This document shows, piece after piece, positions 25,811 to 35,275 of a stretch of 64,000 nt of DNA; the first letter of the stretch is position 1; every line of letters starts with the position of its first letter. The DNA comes from Burkholderia territorii (lineage in GTDB: Bacteria; Pseudomonadota; Gammaproteobacteria; Burkholderiales; Burkholderiaceae): the NCBI RefSeq assembly GCF_902833055.1, contig NZ_CADFEJ010000005.1:310001-374000 (forward strand). The letters are read 5' to 3'. The notes beneath the pieces are model-generated. The model had not been told where the DNA came from, searched no databases, and saw only the letters and a list, made by a program, of their open reading frames with translations. Both the position numbers and the translations under genes were made by a program.

Positions 25811-27334
25811 TCACATGATCGCGCCGCGCTGCCACGGCACGAACTCGCGCTCGCCGATGCCGTTGTCCTCGCTTCGGGATGTTCGTCCGGACGCGACGTC
25901 GAGCATCAGCCGAAACAGCAGCGCGCCCGCTTCGTCGACGGTGAGCGAACCGGCGAGGATGCCGCCGCTGTCGAAGTCCATGTCGGATCGCATCCGCTCG
26001 AACAGGCCGGTCGTCGTCGCGATCTTGATCGTCGGCACCGGCTTCGAGCCGAACACCGAGCCGCGTCCGGTGGTGAAGCATACGAGGTTCGCGCCGCCGG
26101 CAATTTGTCCGGTGGCCGACACCGGGTCGTAACCGGGCGTATCCATGAACACGAGGCCCGACTGCCGCACCGGTTCGGCATAATCGTAGACCGCGCGAAG
26201 CGCCGATCGTCCGCCCTTCGACACCGCGCCGAGCGACTTCTCGAGAATCGTCGTGATACCGCCCGCGATATTGCCGGGCGACGGGTTGTTGTTCATTTCA
26301 CCGCCGTTGTCGGCGACGTAGCGCTCCCACCATTGCAGCCTGGCGAGCAGCCGCCCGGCCACGTCTCGCGACGCCGCGCGCGCGACCAGCAGATGCTCCG
26401 CACCGTAGATCTCGGGCGTCTCGGACAGGATCGCCGTGCCGCCGTTGCGCACCAGCAGATCGACGGCCGCCCCCAGCGCGGGATTCGCCGTGATCCCCGA
26501 GTAGCCGTCGGAGCCGCCGCATTGCAGGCCGACCGTCAGCCGCGACGCCGGCACGGTGCTGCGCCGCGCGCCTTCGGCCACCTCCAGCAGCTCGCGGACA
26601 ATCGACACGCCGCGCGCGACGGATTCGCGCACGCCGCTCTCGTCCTGAATGACCAGCGTGCGAACGGTGCCCGCCGCGGATGCGTCCAACTGCGCCGCGA
26701 GCGCGCGCACCTGATTGACTTCGCACCCGAGGCCGACGAACAGCACACCGGCGAAATTCGGGTTGCGCGCGTACCCGACGAGCGTGCGCCGCAGCAGCTC
26801 GATCCCGTCCCCCGTGGCCGACATCCCGCATCCGCTCTGATGGGTGATCGCGACGACCCCGTCGACATGGCCGAACGCATCGAGTGCGCCATGCCGGTAC
26901 GCGTCGGCGATGGCATGGCACACGCTCGCCGAACAGTTGACGCTCGCGATCACGCCAATGTAGTTGCGCGTTCCCACGCTGCCGTCGGGCCGCACGAATC
27001 CGTCGAAGGTATCGAACCGATCCGGCGGTGCGTCGTGCACCGAACCGGCAGGTCCGTCGTCGAGCGCATGCCGCTCGGGCATCCCGACGTTGTGCACGTG
27101 CACGTGCTCGCCGGCGCCGATGTCGCGCAGCGCGATGCCGATCGACTGCCCGCATTTGACGATCGACGTGCCGCGCGCAATCGCGGCCGTGGCGATCTTG
27201 TGGCCGGCCGGCACCGCCGCCGCGACGCGCAGCGGCGTGCCGTTCACGTCGATCGAGCCGCCCGGTTCGAGCGCGTCGAGCGCGACCGCGACGTTGTCGT
27301 CGCGGTGAAGGATGACGACTGTCGGTTGATTCAC
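25811..27334 (-). CDS. uxaA: altronate dehydratase (UxaA family)
   Basis: A 507-residue protein with the fused layout of UxaA: an N-terminal SAF domain (about 1-100, with GTSIVKCGQSIGIALRDIGA and HVHNVGM) and a C-terminal catalytic domain starting at GFVRPDGSVGTRNYIGVI. Conserved family segments follow: QSGCGMSATGDG, FVGLGCEVNQV, LQCGGSDGYSGITANPALG, ETPEIYGAEHLL and NNNPSPGNIAGGITTILEKS. UxaA converts D-altronate to 2-keto-3-deoxy-D-gluconate with Fe2+. It is the last gene of the locus and its ATG overlaps the stop of the preceding reductase (ATGA). Galactarate dehydratase is a less likely relative. Confidence 0.82.
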   Translation of the reverse strand: MNQPTVVILHRDDNVAVALDALEPGGSIDVNGTPLRVAAAVPAGHKIATAAIARGTSIVKCGQSIGIALRDIGAGEHVHVHNVGMPERHALDDGPAGSVHDAPPDRFDTFDGFVRPDGSVGTRNYIGVIASVNCSASVCHAIADAYRHGALDAFGHVDGVVAITHQSGCGMSATGDGIELLRRTLVGYARNPNFAGVLFVGLGCEVNQVRALAAQLDASAAGTVRTLVIQDESGVRESVARGVSIVRELLEVAEGARRSTVPASRLTVGLQCGGSDGYSGITANPALGAAVDLLVRNGGTAILSETPEIYGAEHLLVARAASRDVAGRLLARLQWWERYVADNGGEMNNNPSPGNIAGGITTILEKSLGAVSKGGRSALRAVYDYAEPVRQSGLVFMDTPGYDPVSATGQIAGGANLVCFTTGRGSVFGSKPVPTIKIATTTGLFERMRSDMDFDSGGILAGSLTVDEAGALLFRLMLDVASGRTSRSEDNGIGEREFVPWQRGAIM

Positions 27335-28494
27335 GATGCGATTCTCCCCGTCGTTGCATCGGCCGCGCTGCCATGGCGGGCAACGATTTGCCGCAAGCGC
27401 GGTTGCTCGGCCGGCACCGCCAGCGAATCCGCGAGCGCGAGCAGCGGCTCGATCCGCCGTGCGATCTTCTCGCGATGATTGTTTGCGATGTCGGCGAGGC
27501 GATGCGCCAGATATGGATTCAGAAAGCGCTCGCGCACGCTGTCGACATAGCGCTCGGCCGTTTCGCGCAAGCCGAGCGCCGCGAAGACCGGTCCGACCTC
27601 ATCGCGCCACACCGCTTCGAGACCGTCGCGCAGCCGCGTGTCGTTCATCGCGTCCCGCACCGTTTCCGAATCGCGCCGCCCTGCCGACAGCCACTGTTCA
27701 GCGAGCCAGCTGTGCCCGAGGTTGAGAAAAAACAGCTTCAGCCGCTCGTGACTGTGTAAATCGTCGGTCACGACGATCTGCGCATGGCGGCAAGGCAGCG
27801 CGATGCCGGCGCGGCGTTCGATCGCCCATAGCGCGTAGGGCTCCGCAACCGCGCCGACCGGATCGATCGGCTCGGAAACGATGCGATCGACGAGCGAGTT
27901 GACCCAGATGCAGCGCTCGCGCAGATAGCCGGCGAACGCGTCGGGCACCCGCCACCGTTGCGCCAGGTCCAGCACGATGTCGCGCAGCGTGTCGCCGTTG
28001 TTCGCGACCAGCTCGCACGGCAGGATGGACACGCCATCGTCGGGCCGCGCCTGCCAGCGCGCGTACAGCAGCACGAGCAGCTTCGCCGGAAAGCCGTGCG
28101 GTGCCCGCGCCGTTTCGACGAGCAGGTCCGTGGCGTCGCGCGGATCCGCACGATAGCCCGCGTCGCCGGTGTTCGACACGATCACGCGCACCGTCTCGAT
28201 CACGGCGCGGCGAATCTCGGCCCAGTCGGTTCCGGCATCCCACGCGCGCTGCACGGCCCGGCATTCGACGACTTCGTCGACGACGACACCGCGGTCGCGC
28301 CCCCGGATACGCACCGGATAGCGGCCGTTTGCCCGGAGCGCGTCGATTCGGGCGCGACTGGCCGGATTGCCGGTGGTCTGGACGATCCCGATGCCGCCCA
28401 TCGCACTGCCCTCGTCCAGTGCCTGCGACACGAAGAGGTCGACGTGCGCGAGCAGGAAGCGGCTCGTGCCGAACTGGAGGATCGGTGGCGTCAT
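27331..28494 (-). CDS. mannitol dehydrogenase-family oxidoreductase, probable D-tagaturonate reductase
   Basis: A 387-residue protein of the polyol-specific long-chain dehydrogenase group. The N-terminus has ILQFGTSRFLLAHVDLF, in the place of the NAD-binding FGxGxFxRAF motif of UxaB/UxuB, and the catalytic K-x4-N-x2-H set is K253, N258, H261 (RLKLFFLNLGHSWLA). It is about 100 residues shorter than E. coli UxaB. UxaB reduces D-tagaturonate to D-altronate with NADH. Position between an LgoD-like dehydrogenase and UxaA supports this reaction, though fructuronate or another keto acid remains possible. Confidence 0.75.
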   Translation of the reverse strand: MTPPILQFGTSRFLLAHVDLFVSQALDEGSAMGGIGIVQTTGNPASRARIDALRANGRYPVRIRGRDRGVVVDEVVECRAVQRAWDAGTDWAEIRRAVIETVRVIVSNTGDAGYRADPRDATDLLVETARAPHGFPAKLLVLLYARWQARPDDGVSILPCELVANNGDTLRDIVLDLAQRWRVPDAFAGYLRERCIWVNSLVDRIVSEPIDPVGAVAEPYALWAIERRAGIALPCRHAQIVVTDDLHSHERLKLFFLNLGHSWLAEQWLSAGRRDSETVRDAMNDTRLRDGLEAVWRDEVGPVFAALGLRETAERYVDSVRERFLNPYLAHRLADIANNHREKIARRIEPLLALADSLAVPAEQPRLRQIVARHGSAADATTGRIAS

Positions 28495-28525
28495 GGCGTG
28501 CGCTCCGCGCGTCGACTGGCGTCGA

Positions 28526-29536
28526 TCAGCATTCGACGAGCGCCTTCACGACGGTCTGTCCCGCGTCCAGCAGACGCGGAAATGCATCGGGCACATCCTC
28601 GAGCCGCATCCTGTGCGTGTTCAGCGCGCGGTCCGGAATGCGCGCCGCGCGCATCGCGTCGAGCACCGTCTCGAAATCTTCGGCCGTGGCATTGCGGCTC
28701 GCGAGCAACGTCGTCTCGCGCTTGTGGAATTCGGGATCCGAAAAGGCGACGTGCCCGCGCACGATCGAGATCAACGTGTATTTGCCGCCGTGCGCGACGA
28801 ACTCGAAGCCGCGATTCATCGCATCGAGATTGCCCGTCGCATCGAACACCGCATCGAAATACTCGCCGTTCGTCAACTCCGCGAGACGCGCCGCATCGTC
28901 CGCTCCCGCCTGCACCGTCGCATCGACGGTCAGATGCTGCCGGCAGAACGCCAGGCGATCGGCCCGCGTGTCGAGGCACGTGACGTCGGCGCCGCGCAAC
29001 CTCGCGAAGATCATCGCGGCCATGCCGATCGGCCCGGCGCCGACTATCAGCGCGCGCTGCCCGGCGCGGACGTCCGCGCGCCGCACCGCGTGCGCGCCGA
29101 TCGCGAGGAATTCCAGCATCGCCGCCTGGTCGAGCGAAATGCCGTCGGCCTTGTGGACGAACTGCGCAGGCACGCTCAGGTATTCGGCGAGCGCGCCGTC
29201 GCGATGCACGCCGAGCACCTTGATGTTCACGCAGCAGTTCGTGTTGCCGTGACGACATGCGATGCAGTGTCCGCACGACAGATACGGCATCACATACACG
29301 GTGTCGCCCGCGCCGAGCCCCGACTCCGGCTCGGCTTCGACGACGACCGCGGAAAGCTCGTGACCCATCACGCGCGGATATTCGAGGTACGGCTGGTTGC
29401 CGGTGAAGATGTGCAGGTCGGTGCCGCAAATGCCGACGCGTTGCACGCGCAACAGCACTTCGCCGCTGCCGCGTGCGGGCAGTTCGCGCTGCTCCGCACG
29501 CAGCACGCCAGGGGATTCGCAAATCACGCTGAGCAT
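28526..29536 (-). CDS. zinc-dependent dehydrogenase, LgoD-like (L-galactonate 5-dehydrogenase)
   Basis: A 336-residue medium-chain dehydrogenase. Catalytic zinc ligands are C37 (GICGTD) and H59-E60 (MGHE); the structural zinc lobe is C88, C91, C94 and C101/C102 (CGHCIACRHGNTNCC). The Rossmann motif is VGAGPIGMAA near 168. Several stretches (GNQPYLEYPRVMGHE, AHAVRRA, VAFSDPEFHKRETTLLASRN) strongly resemble E. coli LgoD (YjjN), which oxidises L-galactonate to D-tagaturonate. The ATG at 29536 follows the preceding gene by 22 bp. L-fuconate- or L-idonate-type substrates are alternatives. Confidence 0.78.
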   Translation of the reverse strand: MLSVICESPGVLRAEQRELPARGSGEVLLRVQRVGICGTDLHIFTGNQPYLEYPRVMGHELSAVVVEAEPESGLGAGDTVYVMPYLSCGHCIACRHGNTNCCVNIKVLGVHRDGALAEYLSVPAQFVHKADGISLDQAAMLEFLAIGAHAVRRADVRAGQRALIVGAGPIGMAAMIFARLRGADVTCLDTRADRLAFCRQHLTVDATVQAGADDAARLAELTNGEYFDAVFDATGNLDAMNRGFEFVAHGGKYTLISIVRGHVAFSDPEFHKRETTLLASRNATAEDFETVLDAMRAARIPDRALNTHRMRLEDVPDAFPRLLDAGQTVVKALVEC

Positions 29537-29558
29537 GTCGGGTTCCTTTGGTTCTGGT

Positions 29559-30434
29559 TCATTCGTCGTGGCGTGCGGTATCGATCCGGTAGAAGTGACG
29601 CGCATTGCCGCCGAAGACGCCGGCCAGCGCCGCCGCGCCAAGCCACTGCGCGCAATCCTCCTCGCACGCGGCCAGCCATTCGCCGTAGCCGCCGCATGCC
29701 GATGCCAGCCGCAGCACCGGCCAGTCGCTGCCCCACATCAAGCGGGTCGGCCCGAACAGCTCGGCCAGCGCTTGCACGTACGGCCGTGTGCGCGCGCGCA
29801 CCGTGTCCGGGCCGGCCGACGGCCCGGCCTCCGTCCAGAGGCCGGACAGCTTGCAATGAAGATTCGGCAGGCTCGCGAGCCTGCTCATCGACGACAGCCA
29901 CGGCTGAAGTTCACCGCGCTCGATAGACGGCTTCGCACCGTGGTCGATCACGATCGGCAGACGTGGATGGCGTCGCGCGAACGCATGCAGCGCATCGAGA
30001 TGGCGCGGCATCACCAGCGCGTCGAAGCCCAGTGCATGCTCGAGCATCGCCGCGACTGCGCGATCCAGCCGCGGATCGTCGATCCACGCGTCGTCGGGCA
30101 GATCCTGCAGCATCGGTCGCAAGCCGCGCGCCTTCGGCGCGGACGCGAATGCCGCGATCCGCGCGGCCGCGTCGTCAGCCTTCATGTCGACCCAGCCGAC
30201 CACGGCGCCGACTGTTGGCGTTGCCGCCGCGACATCGAGCAGAAAGCGCGTATCGGCCTCGCTCGGCAGCGATTGCACGAGTACGGTGGCATCGATGCGC
30301 GCCGCATCGAGCAGCGGCGCCAGGTCGGCGGGGCCGAAATCCCGGTGAATCGCGTCGAGCTCGGCCGGCGGCCAGCCGCCGGCCCGCGCGTCGATTCGCC
30401 AGTAGTGCTGATGGGCGTCGATGCGTGCGGTCAT
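29559..30434 (-). CDS. COG3618 amidohydrolase, probable aldonolactonase
   Basis: A 291-residue TIM-barrel hydrolase. It begins MTARIDAHQHYWR (metal-binding HxH, H8 and H10), then RLPIVIDHGAKPS (metal His near residue 165) and MWGSDWPVLRLA (catalytic Asp near 245). This is the COG3618 amidohydrolase pattern that includes L-fucono-, L-rhamnono- and L-galactono-lactonases. The ATG at 30434 overlaps the stop of the aldo/keto reductase gene (ATGA), so the two are translated together, as expected if it opens the lactone made by that enzyme. The exact sugar acid is inferred from the neighbours. Confidence 0.78.
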   Translation of the reverse strand: MTARIDAHQHYWRIDARAGGWPPAELDAIHRDFGPADLAPLLDAARIDATVLVQSLPSEADTRFLLDVAAATPTVGAVVGWVDMKADDAAARIAAFASAPKARGLRPMLQDLPDDAWIDDPRLDRAVAAMLEHALGFDALVMPRHLDALHAFARRHPRLPIVIDHGAKPSIERGELQPWLSSMSRLASLPNLHCKLSGLWTEAGPSAGPDTVRARTRPYVQALAELFGPTRLMWGSDWPVLRLASACGGYGEWLAACEEDCAQWLGAAALAGVFGGNARHFYRIDTARHDE

Positions 30435-31447
30435 GCATGTTCTCCCGGAACCGGCGCGCGCGCGTCGATCAGACCTTCGTCGCGCAGCGCGGCCCACAGT
30501 CCTGCGGGCAACGGGCGCTCGAACCATTCGATGTTCTGCTTCAGCTGGGCCACGCTGCGCGCGCCGATCACGCACGACACGACGGCCGGATGGCCGAACG
30601 GAAACTGCAATGCAGCGGCCGGAAGCGGCACGTCGAAGCGGTCGCACAGCGCGCCGAGCCGCGCCGCCTTGTCGATCACGTCGGCACTCGCGTCCGCATA
30701 GTTGAACTTGCCGTTGCCGGCGAGCAGGCCTGAGTTGAACACGCCGCCGATCACGATGCCCGTCCCTTCACGGACGCACGCATCGAGCAGCGGCTCGAGC
30801 GCCGTCTGTTCGAGCAGCGTGTAGCGGCCGGCCAGCAACACCGCGTCGAGTGACGCTTCGTTCAGCGCATCGGCGGCGACTTCCCATTCGTTCACGCCGA
30901 GACCGAACGCGACGATCTCGCCGCTGGAACGCAACGCATCCAGCGCACGAAACCCGCCGCCACGAGTCAACTGTTCCCAGTAGTGCGCGTGACGGTCGCC
31001 GTGCGTCATCGCGCCGATGTCGTGCACATACAGCATGTCGACGCGCGCGAGCCCGAGCCGTTGGATGCTGTCCTCGTGCGAGCGCATGATGCCGTCGTAG
31101 CTGTAGTCGTAGACCGGCCTGAACGGCAGCGGCTCGGCCCAGCCGTCGTCGCCCGGCCGCACGCCCGGATCGGCGCGCATTAGCCGCCCGACCTTCGTGC
31201 TGAGCGTGAACGTGCCGCGCTCGCGCGCGGCGAGCGCTGCACCCACGCGTCGCTCGGACAACGTGTACCCGTAATACGGCGCGGTGTCGAAATAGCGCAG
31301 GCCGGCCGCCCACGCGGCGTCGACGAGCGCGGCCGCGTCGGCGGCAGACATCGGCCGATAAAGGCCGCCGAGCTGCGAGCAGCCGAGCCCGAGCGTCGAC
31401 ACCGTCAACCCGCTGCGCGGCAATGTGCGCGTATTGTTTGCGTTCAT
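30431..31447 (-). CDS. aldo/keto reductase, probable L-galactose (or L-fucose) 1-dehydrogenase
   Basis: A 338-residue AKR-fold enzyme. The catalytic tetrad is seen: D54 and Y59 (RYFDTAPYYGYTLSERRVG), K85 (LSTKVGRL) and H142 (MLYVHDIG). The family includes plant and bacterial L-galactose dehydrogenase, L-fucose dehydrogenase and D-threo-aldose 1-dehydrogenase, which oxidise the sugar to the lactone. The ATG at 31447 is preferred to 31477 because the AKR start TLPRSGLTVSTLGLG follows directly. Coupling to a lactonase supports action on a free sugar. L-fucose cannot be excluded. Confidence 0.78.
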   Translation of the reverse strand: MNANNTRTLPRSGLTVSTLGLGCSQLGGLYRPMSAADAAALVDAAWAAGLRYFDTAPYYGYTLSERRVGAALAARERGTFTLSTKVGRLMRADPGVRPGDDGWAEPLPFRPVYDYSYDGIMRSHEDSIQRLGLARVDMLYVHDIGAMTHGDRHAHYWEQLTRGGGFRALDALRSSGEIVAFGLGVNEWEVAADALNEASLDAVLLAGRYTLLEQTALEPLLDACVREGTGIVIGGVFNSGLLAGNGKFNYADASADVIDKAARLGALCDRFDVPLPAAALQFPFGHPAVVSCVIGARSVAQLKQNIEWFERPLPAGLWAALRDEGLIDARAPVPGEHA

Positions 31448-31483
31448 GAAGCGTGACCGGATGTGAGAACGAGGCACGGGCGA

Positions 31484-32431
31484 TCAGTACAGGACGTTCT
31501 TCGCAGCCTGCGAATCCAGGTTCTGCTTGTCGACCATCACGACGCCGGTGTCGATCAGCTTCGGCGCAGGCTTGCGCTCGATGACGTCGAGCGCCGTGCG
31601 CACGCCCTGGTTCCCCATTTGCCACGACCCCTGCACGGCGATCGCCTGGACGGTGCCGTCGCGCACGAAGCCCTGCAGATCCTCATTGCCGTCGAAGCCG
31701 ATCGCCACCACCTTGCCCGCCTTGCCCGACTGCTTCAGCGCCCGACCCATGCCGACCGCGGTCGGCTCGTTCGCGCCGAAGATGCCCTTCAGGTCGGGAT
31801 TGGACGACAGCACGTCGGTCGTCTGGTTCAGCGCGGTCGCCATTTGCGATTGCGAGTAGTACGGGCCGACGATCTGCAGCTTCGAATGGCTCTCGATGTA
31901 CTTGCGGAACCCGCCGACGCGGCTGATCTCGGACCCGGCGCCCGGCACGTACGACATGATCGCGATCTTGCCGGACTGGCCGACGCGGTCGATCAGCGCC
32001 TTTGCGCACAACGCGCCGGCCTTCTCGTTGTCGGTCGACAGGAACGCCTGGTAGTACGGCTTGCCGGCATCCGAGATGGCCGAGTCGATCAACACGACGG
32101 GAATGTGCGCCTCCCATGCCTTCTTGATCGCGGGGACGAGCGCGTCCGGATCGGACGGCGCGAGCACGATGCCGGCCACGTGACGCGTGACCGCGTTGTC
32201 GACCATGTTGACCTGCCCGCTGATGTCGGACTCGGCCGCCGGCCCCTGGAACGTCATCGTGTAGCCCTTGACGCCGTCGAGTGCCGCCTTCGCGCCCTTC
32301 TGCACGTTCTGCCAGTAGTTCGAATTGACCGTCTTGACGATCACGGCGATCTCGCCGCCCGCCGCATACGCACCGCTGTTGCACATCGCGAACACACACG
32401 CCGATGCCGCCAGCAGGATGGATGTCTTCAT
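31484..32431 (-). CDS. sugar ABC transporter substrate-binding protein (RbsB-like)
   Basis: A 315-residue periplasmic binding protein: signal peptide MKTSILLAASACVFAMCNSG to about residue 23, then the pentose/hexose-binding fold of the RbsB family (IAVIVKTVNSNYWQNVQKGA, GIVLAPSDPDALVPAIKKAW, PVVLIDSAISDAGKPYY, GIFGANEPTAVGMGRALKQS, VVAIGFDGNEDLQGFVRDG). It delivers a sugar to the permease encoded upstream. The catabolic genes downstream suggest a deoxy- or L-hexose such as L-galactose. It is third in the operon. Confidence 0.9.
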   Translation of the reverse strand: MKTSILLAASACVFAMCNSGAYAAGGEIAVIVKTVNSNYWQNVQKGAKAALDGVKGYTMTFQGPAAESDISGQVNMVDNAVTRHVAGIVLAPSDPDALVPAIKKAWEAHIPVVLIDSAISDAGKPYYQAFLSTDNEKAGALCAKALIDRVGQSGKIAIMSYVPGAGSEISRVGGFRKYIESHSKLQIVGPYYSQSQMATALNQTTDVLSSNPDLKGIFGANEPTAVGMGRALKQSGKAGKVVAIGFDGNEDLQGFVRDGTVQAIAVQGSWQMGNQGVRTALDVIERKPAPKLIDTGVVMVDKQNLDSQAAKNVLY

Positions 32432-32473
32432 GTCTCGCTCCGCTTCTCGTTGGTAGGGACTGCTTGCTGTTGG

Positions 32474-33505
32474 TCAGGGCCGGCGATTGCGCAACTGGTC
32501 GATCCAGACCGTGCCCAGGATCACGATGCCGATGATGATCTGCTGGATGAAGCTCGACACGCCGTTCATGTTCAGGCCGTTGCGCAGCACGCCGATCACG
32601 AACGCGCCGATCGCCGTACCGGAAATCGTGCCGACGCCACCCATCAGCGACGTGCCGCCGATGACCGAGCTGGCGATCGCATCGAGCTCGTACATCACGC
32701 CTTCGTTCGGCTGCCCGGTGACGAGCCGCGACATCAGCACGCAGCCGGTGACGCCCGCGAGCGCGCCCGACAGCACGTACGTGAACAGCTTCACTCCCCG
32801 CACGTTCACGCCCGACAGCCGCGCCGCCTCCGCATTCGAGCCGACCGCGTAGATATGACGGCCGAGCGACGTTCTCGACAGCAGGACGGACACCACGACG
32901 AACAGCACGACCATGATCACGACCGGGTACGGAATGCCGGGAAACGTCGTGTCGGGGAACCCGTCCGCCCCGATGCGCGAGATCCGCAGCAGCGCGCCGT
33001 TGCCGAGCGCGCCGAACGCGTCGCCGAGATCCGATACCGGGCGGGCGCCCGTGATCTGGAGCGCGATGCCGCGCGCGACGAGCATCATGCCGAGCGTCGC
33101 GATGAACGGCGGCAAGCCCATCTGCGTCACGCAGATGCCGTTGACGAGCCCGCACAGCGCGCCGACCAGGATGCCGGCCGCCATCGCGGCGGGTACCGGC
33201 ACGCCGGCCTTGACCAGCAGCGCCGCGCACACGCCGGCCAGCGCGAGCACCGAGCCGACCGACAGATCGATGCCGCCCGTGATGATGACGCAGGTCGCGG
33301 CCACGCCCAGATAGGCGATCGACGTCACCTGCAGGCCGACGGTCATCAGGTTGTCGACCGAGAAGAACGCCGCGCTCGATACCGAGAACGCGAACACCAG
33401 CAACACGAGACTGCCCAGCGCCGCGAACTTCTGGATCAGGTCGCGTCGCCGCTGTCGCGCCGCCCGCTCGTCGGCCTGGCTTCGATCGGATGTCATTTCA
33501 AGCAT
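32474..33505 (-). CDS. sugar ABC transporter permease (RbsC-like)
   Basis: A 343-residue polytopic protein with about ten hydrophobic segments. Family landmarks are ATCVIITGGIDLSVGSVLAL, the GLVNGICVTQMGLPPFIATL loop and GMMLVARG. The ATG at 33505 overlaps the end of the ATPase gene by 8 bases; an in-frame ATG at 33496 is the alternative. As usual for CUT2-class importers a single permease gene is present and would work as a homodimer. Confidence 0.9.
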   Translation of the reverse strand: MLEMTSDRSQADERAARQRRRDLIQKFAALGSLVLLVFAFSVSSAAFFSVDNLMTVGLQVTSIAYLGVAATCVIITGGIDLSVGSVLALAGVCAALLVKAGVPVPAAMAAGILVGALCGLVNGICVTQMGLPPFIATLGMMLVARGIALQITGARPVSDLGDAFGALGNGALLRISRIGADGFPDTTFPGIPYPVVIMVVLFVVVSVLLSRTSLGRHIYAVGSNAEAARLSGVNVRGVKLFTYVLSGALAGVTGCVLMSRLVTGQPNEGVMYELDAIASSVIGGTSLMGGVGTISGTAIGAFVIGVLRNGLNMNGVSSFIQQIIIGIVILGTVWIDQLRNRRP

Positions 33506-35042
33506 GGGAACGCCCCGACGCGTAGTGCATGATCTCCTCCTGACTGGTGTGTTTCGTATCGAGAATTGCCGTCATTCGACCTTCGTGAAAAACGGCGATC
33601 CGGTCCGTCATGCCGATCAGCTCCGGCAATTCCGAACTGATCAGCACGACGCCGACACCGTCCGCCGCGAGCCGATCCATCAGCCCGTAGATCGCGAATT
33701 TCGCGCCCACGTCGATCCCGCGTGTGGGTTCGTCGAAGAACAGGATCTTCGAGCCGCGATACAGCCATTTGCCGATGACGACCTTCTGCTGGTTGCCGCC
33801 GGACAGGTTGCGCACACGCTGATGCACCGACGGCGTGCGAATCGCGAGCTCCTGCACGTAGCGGCGCGCCACGTCGAGCTCGTCGTCGAAGCGCAGGAAT
33901 CCGAATCGGGAAGCGATGCCGCGAACGTTCGCGAGCGTGAGGTTCGCCGCGACCGGCATCGACAGCGCGAGCCCTTCGTTCTTGCGGTCCTCCGACAGAT
34001 AAGCGATGCCGTGCCGGATCGCTTCGCGCGGCGAACGGATCGTTACCGGCCGGCCCTGCAACGCGATCGTGCCGCCGTCCGGGCGATCCGCGCCGAAGAT
34101 CGCGCGTGCGATCTCGGTTCGGCCGGCGCCCATCAAGCCCGCGAAACCGAGGATCTCGCCGCGACGCAATGCGAACGACACCGGCCCGAACACGCCGTCC
34201 CGGCGCAGTTCTCGAACGTCGAGCAGCACTTCGTCCGTCGGCACCGATTGACGCGATGGATAGGCGTCGTCGAGCGTGCGACCGACCATGCGCGCGACGA
34301 TGTCGTCGATGCTCACGTCGGCGAACACGTCCGTCGAGATGTGGCGTCCGTCTCGCAGCACGGTCACGCGATTGACGATCTGCGCCATTTCGTCGAGCCG
34401 GTGCGAGATGTACAGGATCGCCACGCCGTCGGCACGCAGCTCGTCGATGATGCGAAACAGCTGCGCCGTTTCCGTTTCAGTCAGCGACGACGTGGGCTCG
34501 TCCATGATCAGCACGCGCGCATCGTGCGACAGCGCCTTCGCGATCTCCACCATTTGCTGCTGCGCGATCGACAGCACACCGACCTTCGTGGTCGGCGCGA
34601 CGTTCAGGCCGATGCGCGCGATGCAGCGCGCCGCATCCGCGTTCATGCGTTTCGTGTCGACGAACGGGCCGCGCCGCGGCTCGCGCGCGAGGAACAGATT
34701 CTCCGCCACGCTCAGGTGCGGCACGAGATTGAGCTCCTGGTGAATGATCGAGATGCCGGCCGCCTGCGCTTCGGATGCCGAACCGAATCGCACCGGCGCG
34801 CCGCGATAGTGAACGACGCCCTCGTCGGGCAGGTACTGTCCGCTGATGATCTTCATCAACGTGGATTTGCCCGCCCCGTTTTCGCCGCATACCGCATGCA
34901 CCTCGCCGCGCCGCAGGTCGAGGCGAATCCCGTCCAGCGCCAGCACGCCGGGAAAGCGCTTGCGTATCCCTTCCAGGCGCAGGATCTCCCGGTCGGCTTC
35001 GGCCTGCGCGGCTGGAACCGGCGGTTTGCTGGGCATTGCCAT
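33498..35042 (-). CDS. sugar ABC transporter ATPase (RbsA/CUT2-like)
   Basis: A 514-residue tandem ATPase. The first nucleotide-binding domain has Walker A GENGAGKST (about 54-62) and Walker B VLIMDEPTSSLT. The second has a degenerate Walker A (GLMGAGRTEIARAIFG), which is normal in this class, a signature LSGGNQQKV and Walker B ILFFDEPTRGIDVG. It is the first gene of the operon, opposite the GntR regulator gene, from which 233 bp of control region separate it. Its fused two-domain form is the CUT2 class for monosaccharides. Confidence 0.92.
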   Translation of the reverse strand: MAMPSKPPVPAAQAEADREILRLEGIRKRFPGVLALDGIRLDLRRGEVHAVCGENGAGKSTLMKIISGQYLPDEGVVHYRGAPVRFGSASEAQAAGISIIHQELNLVPHLSVAENLFLAREPRRGPFVDTKRMNADAARCIARIGLNVAPTTKVGVLSIAQQQMVEIAKALSHDARVLIMDEPTSSLTETETAQLFRIIDELRADGVAILYISHRLDEMAQIVNRVTVLRDGRHISTDVFADVSIDDIVARMVGRTLDDAYPSRQSVPTDEVLLDVRELRRDGVFGPVSFALRRGEILGFAGLMGAGRTEIARAIFGADRPDGGTIALQGRPVTIRSPREAIRHGIAYLSEDRKNEGLALSMPVAANLTLANVRGIASRFGFLRFDDELDVARRYVQELAIRTPSVHQRVRNLSGGNQQKVVIGKWLYRGSKILFFDEPTRGIDVGAKFAIYGLMDRLAADGVGVVLISSELPELIGMTDRIAVFHEGRMTAILDTKHTSQEEIMHYASGRSHA

Positions 35043-35072
35043 TGCGTCTCCTTGGAGCGGGCCGACCTCGAC

Positions 35073-35166
35073 ACCACCTGGTCAGTCCAATTTCGAAGAA
35101 TTACATCAATCTCGGCACGTTTGGTCAAGCCAATTTATATATATCTATCCTGTCTTACCAATGGTA
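35073..35166. promoter_or_regulatory. control region with GntR-type inverted repeats
   Basis: Three small palindromes lie between the divergent transporter and gntR genes: ACCA-CC-TGGT (35073-35082), TTGG-TCAAG-CCAA (35121-35133) and TACCA-A-TGGTA (35156-35166). FadR-type GntR regulators bind short palindromes of this general form. The last is closest to the regulator start and follows an A/T run (TTATATATATCT) that could be a promoter element. Confidence 0.55.
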
Positions 35167-35275
35167 GAAACCCGGAGGCCCGACGGAACCGGCTGCCGGA
35201 AGGCCGGCCAGGGCGGGCGTGATAGACTCCGTGACACGCGCGAGCATCGACCACGCCTCGACTATTACTCATCGA

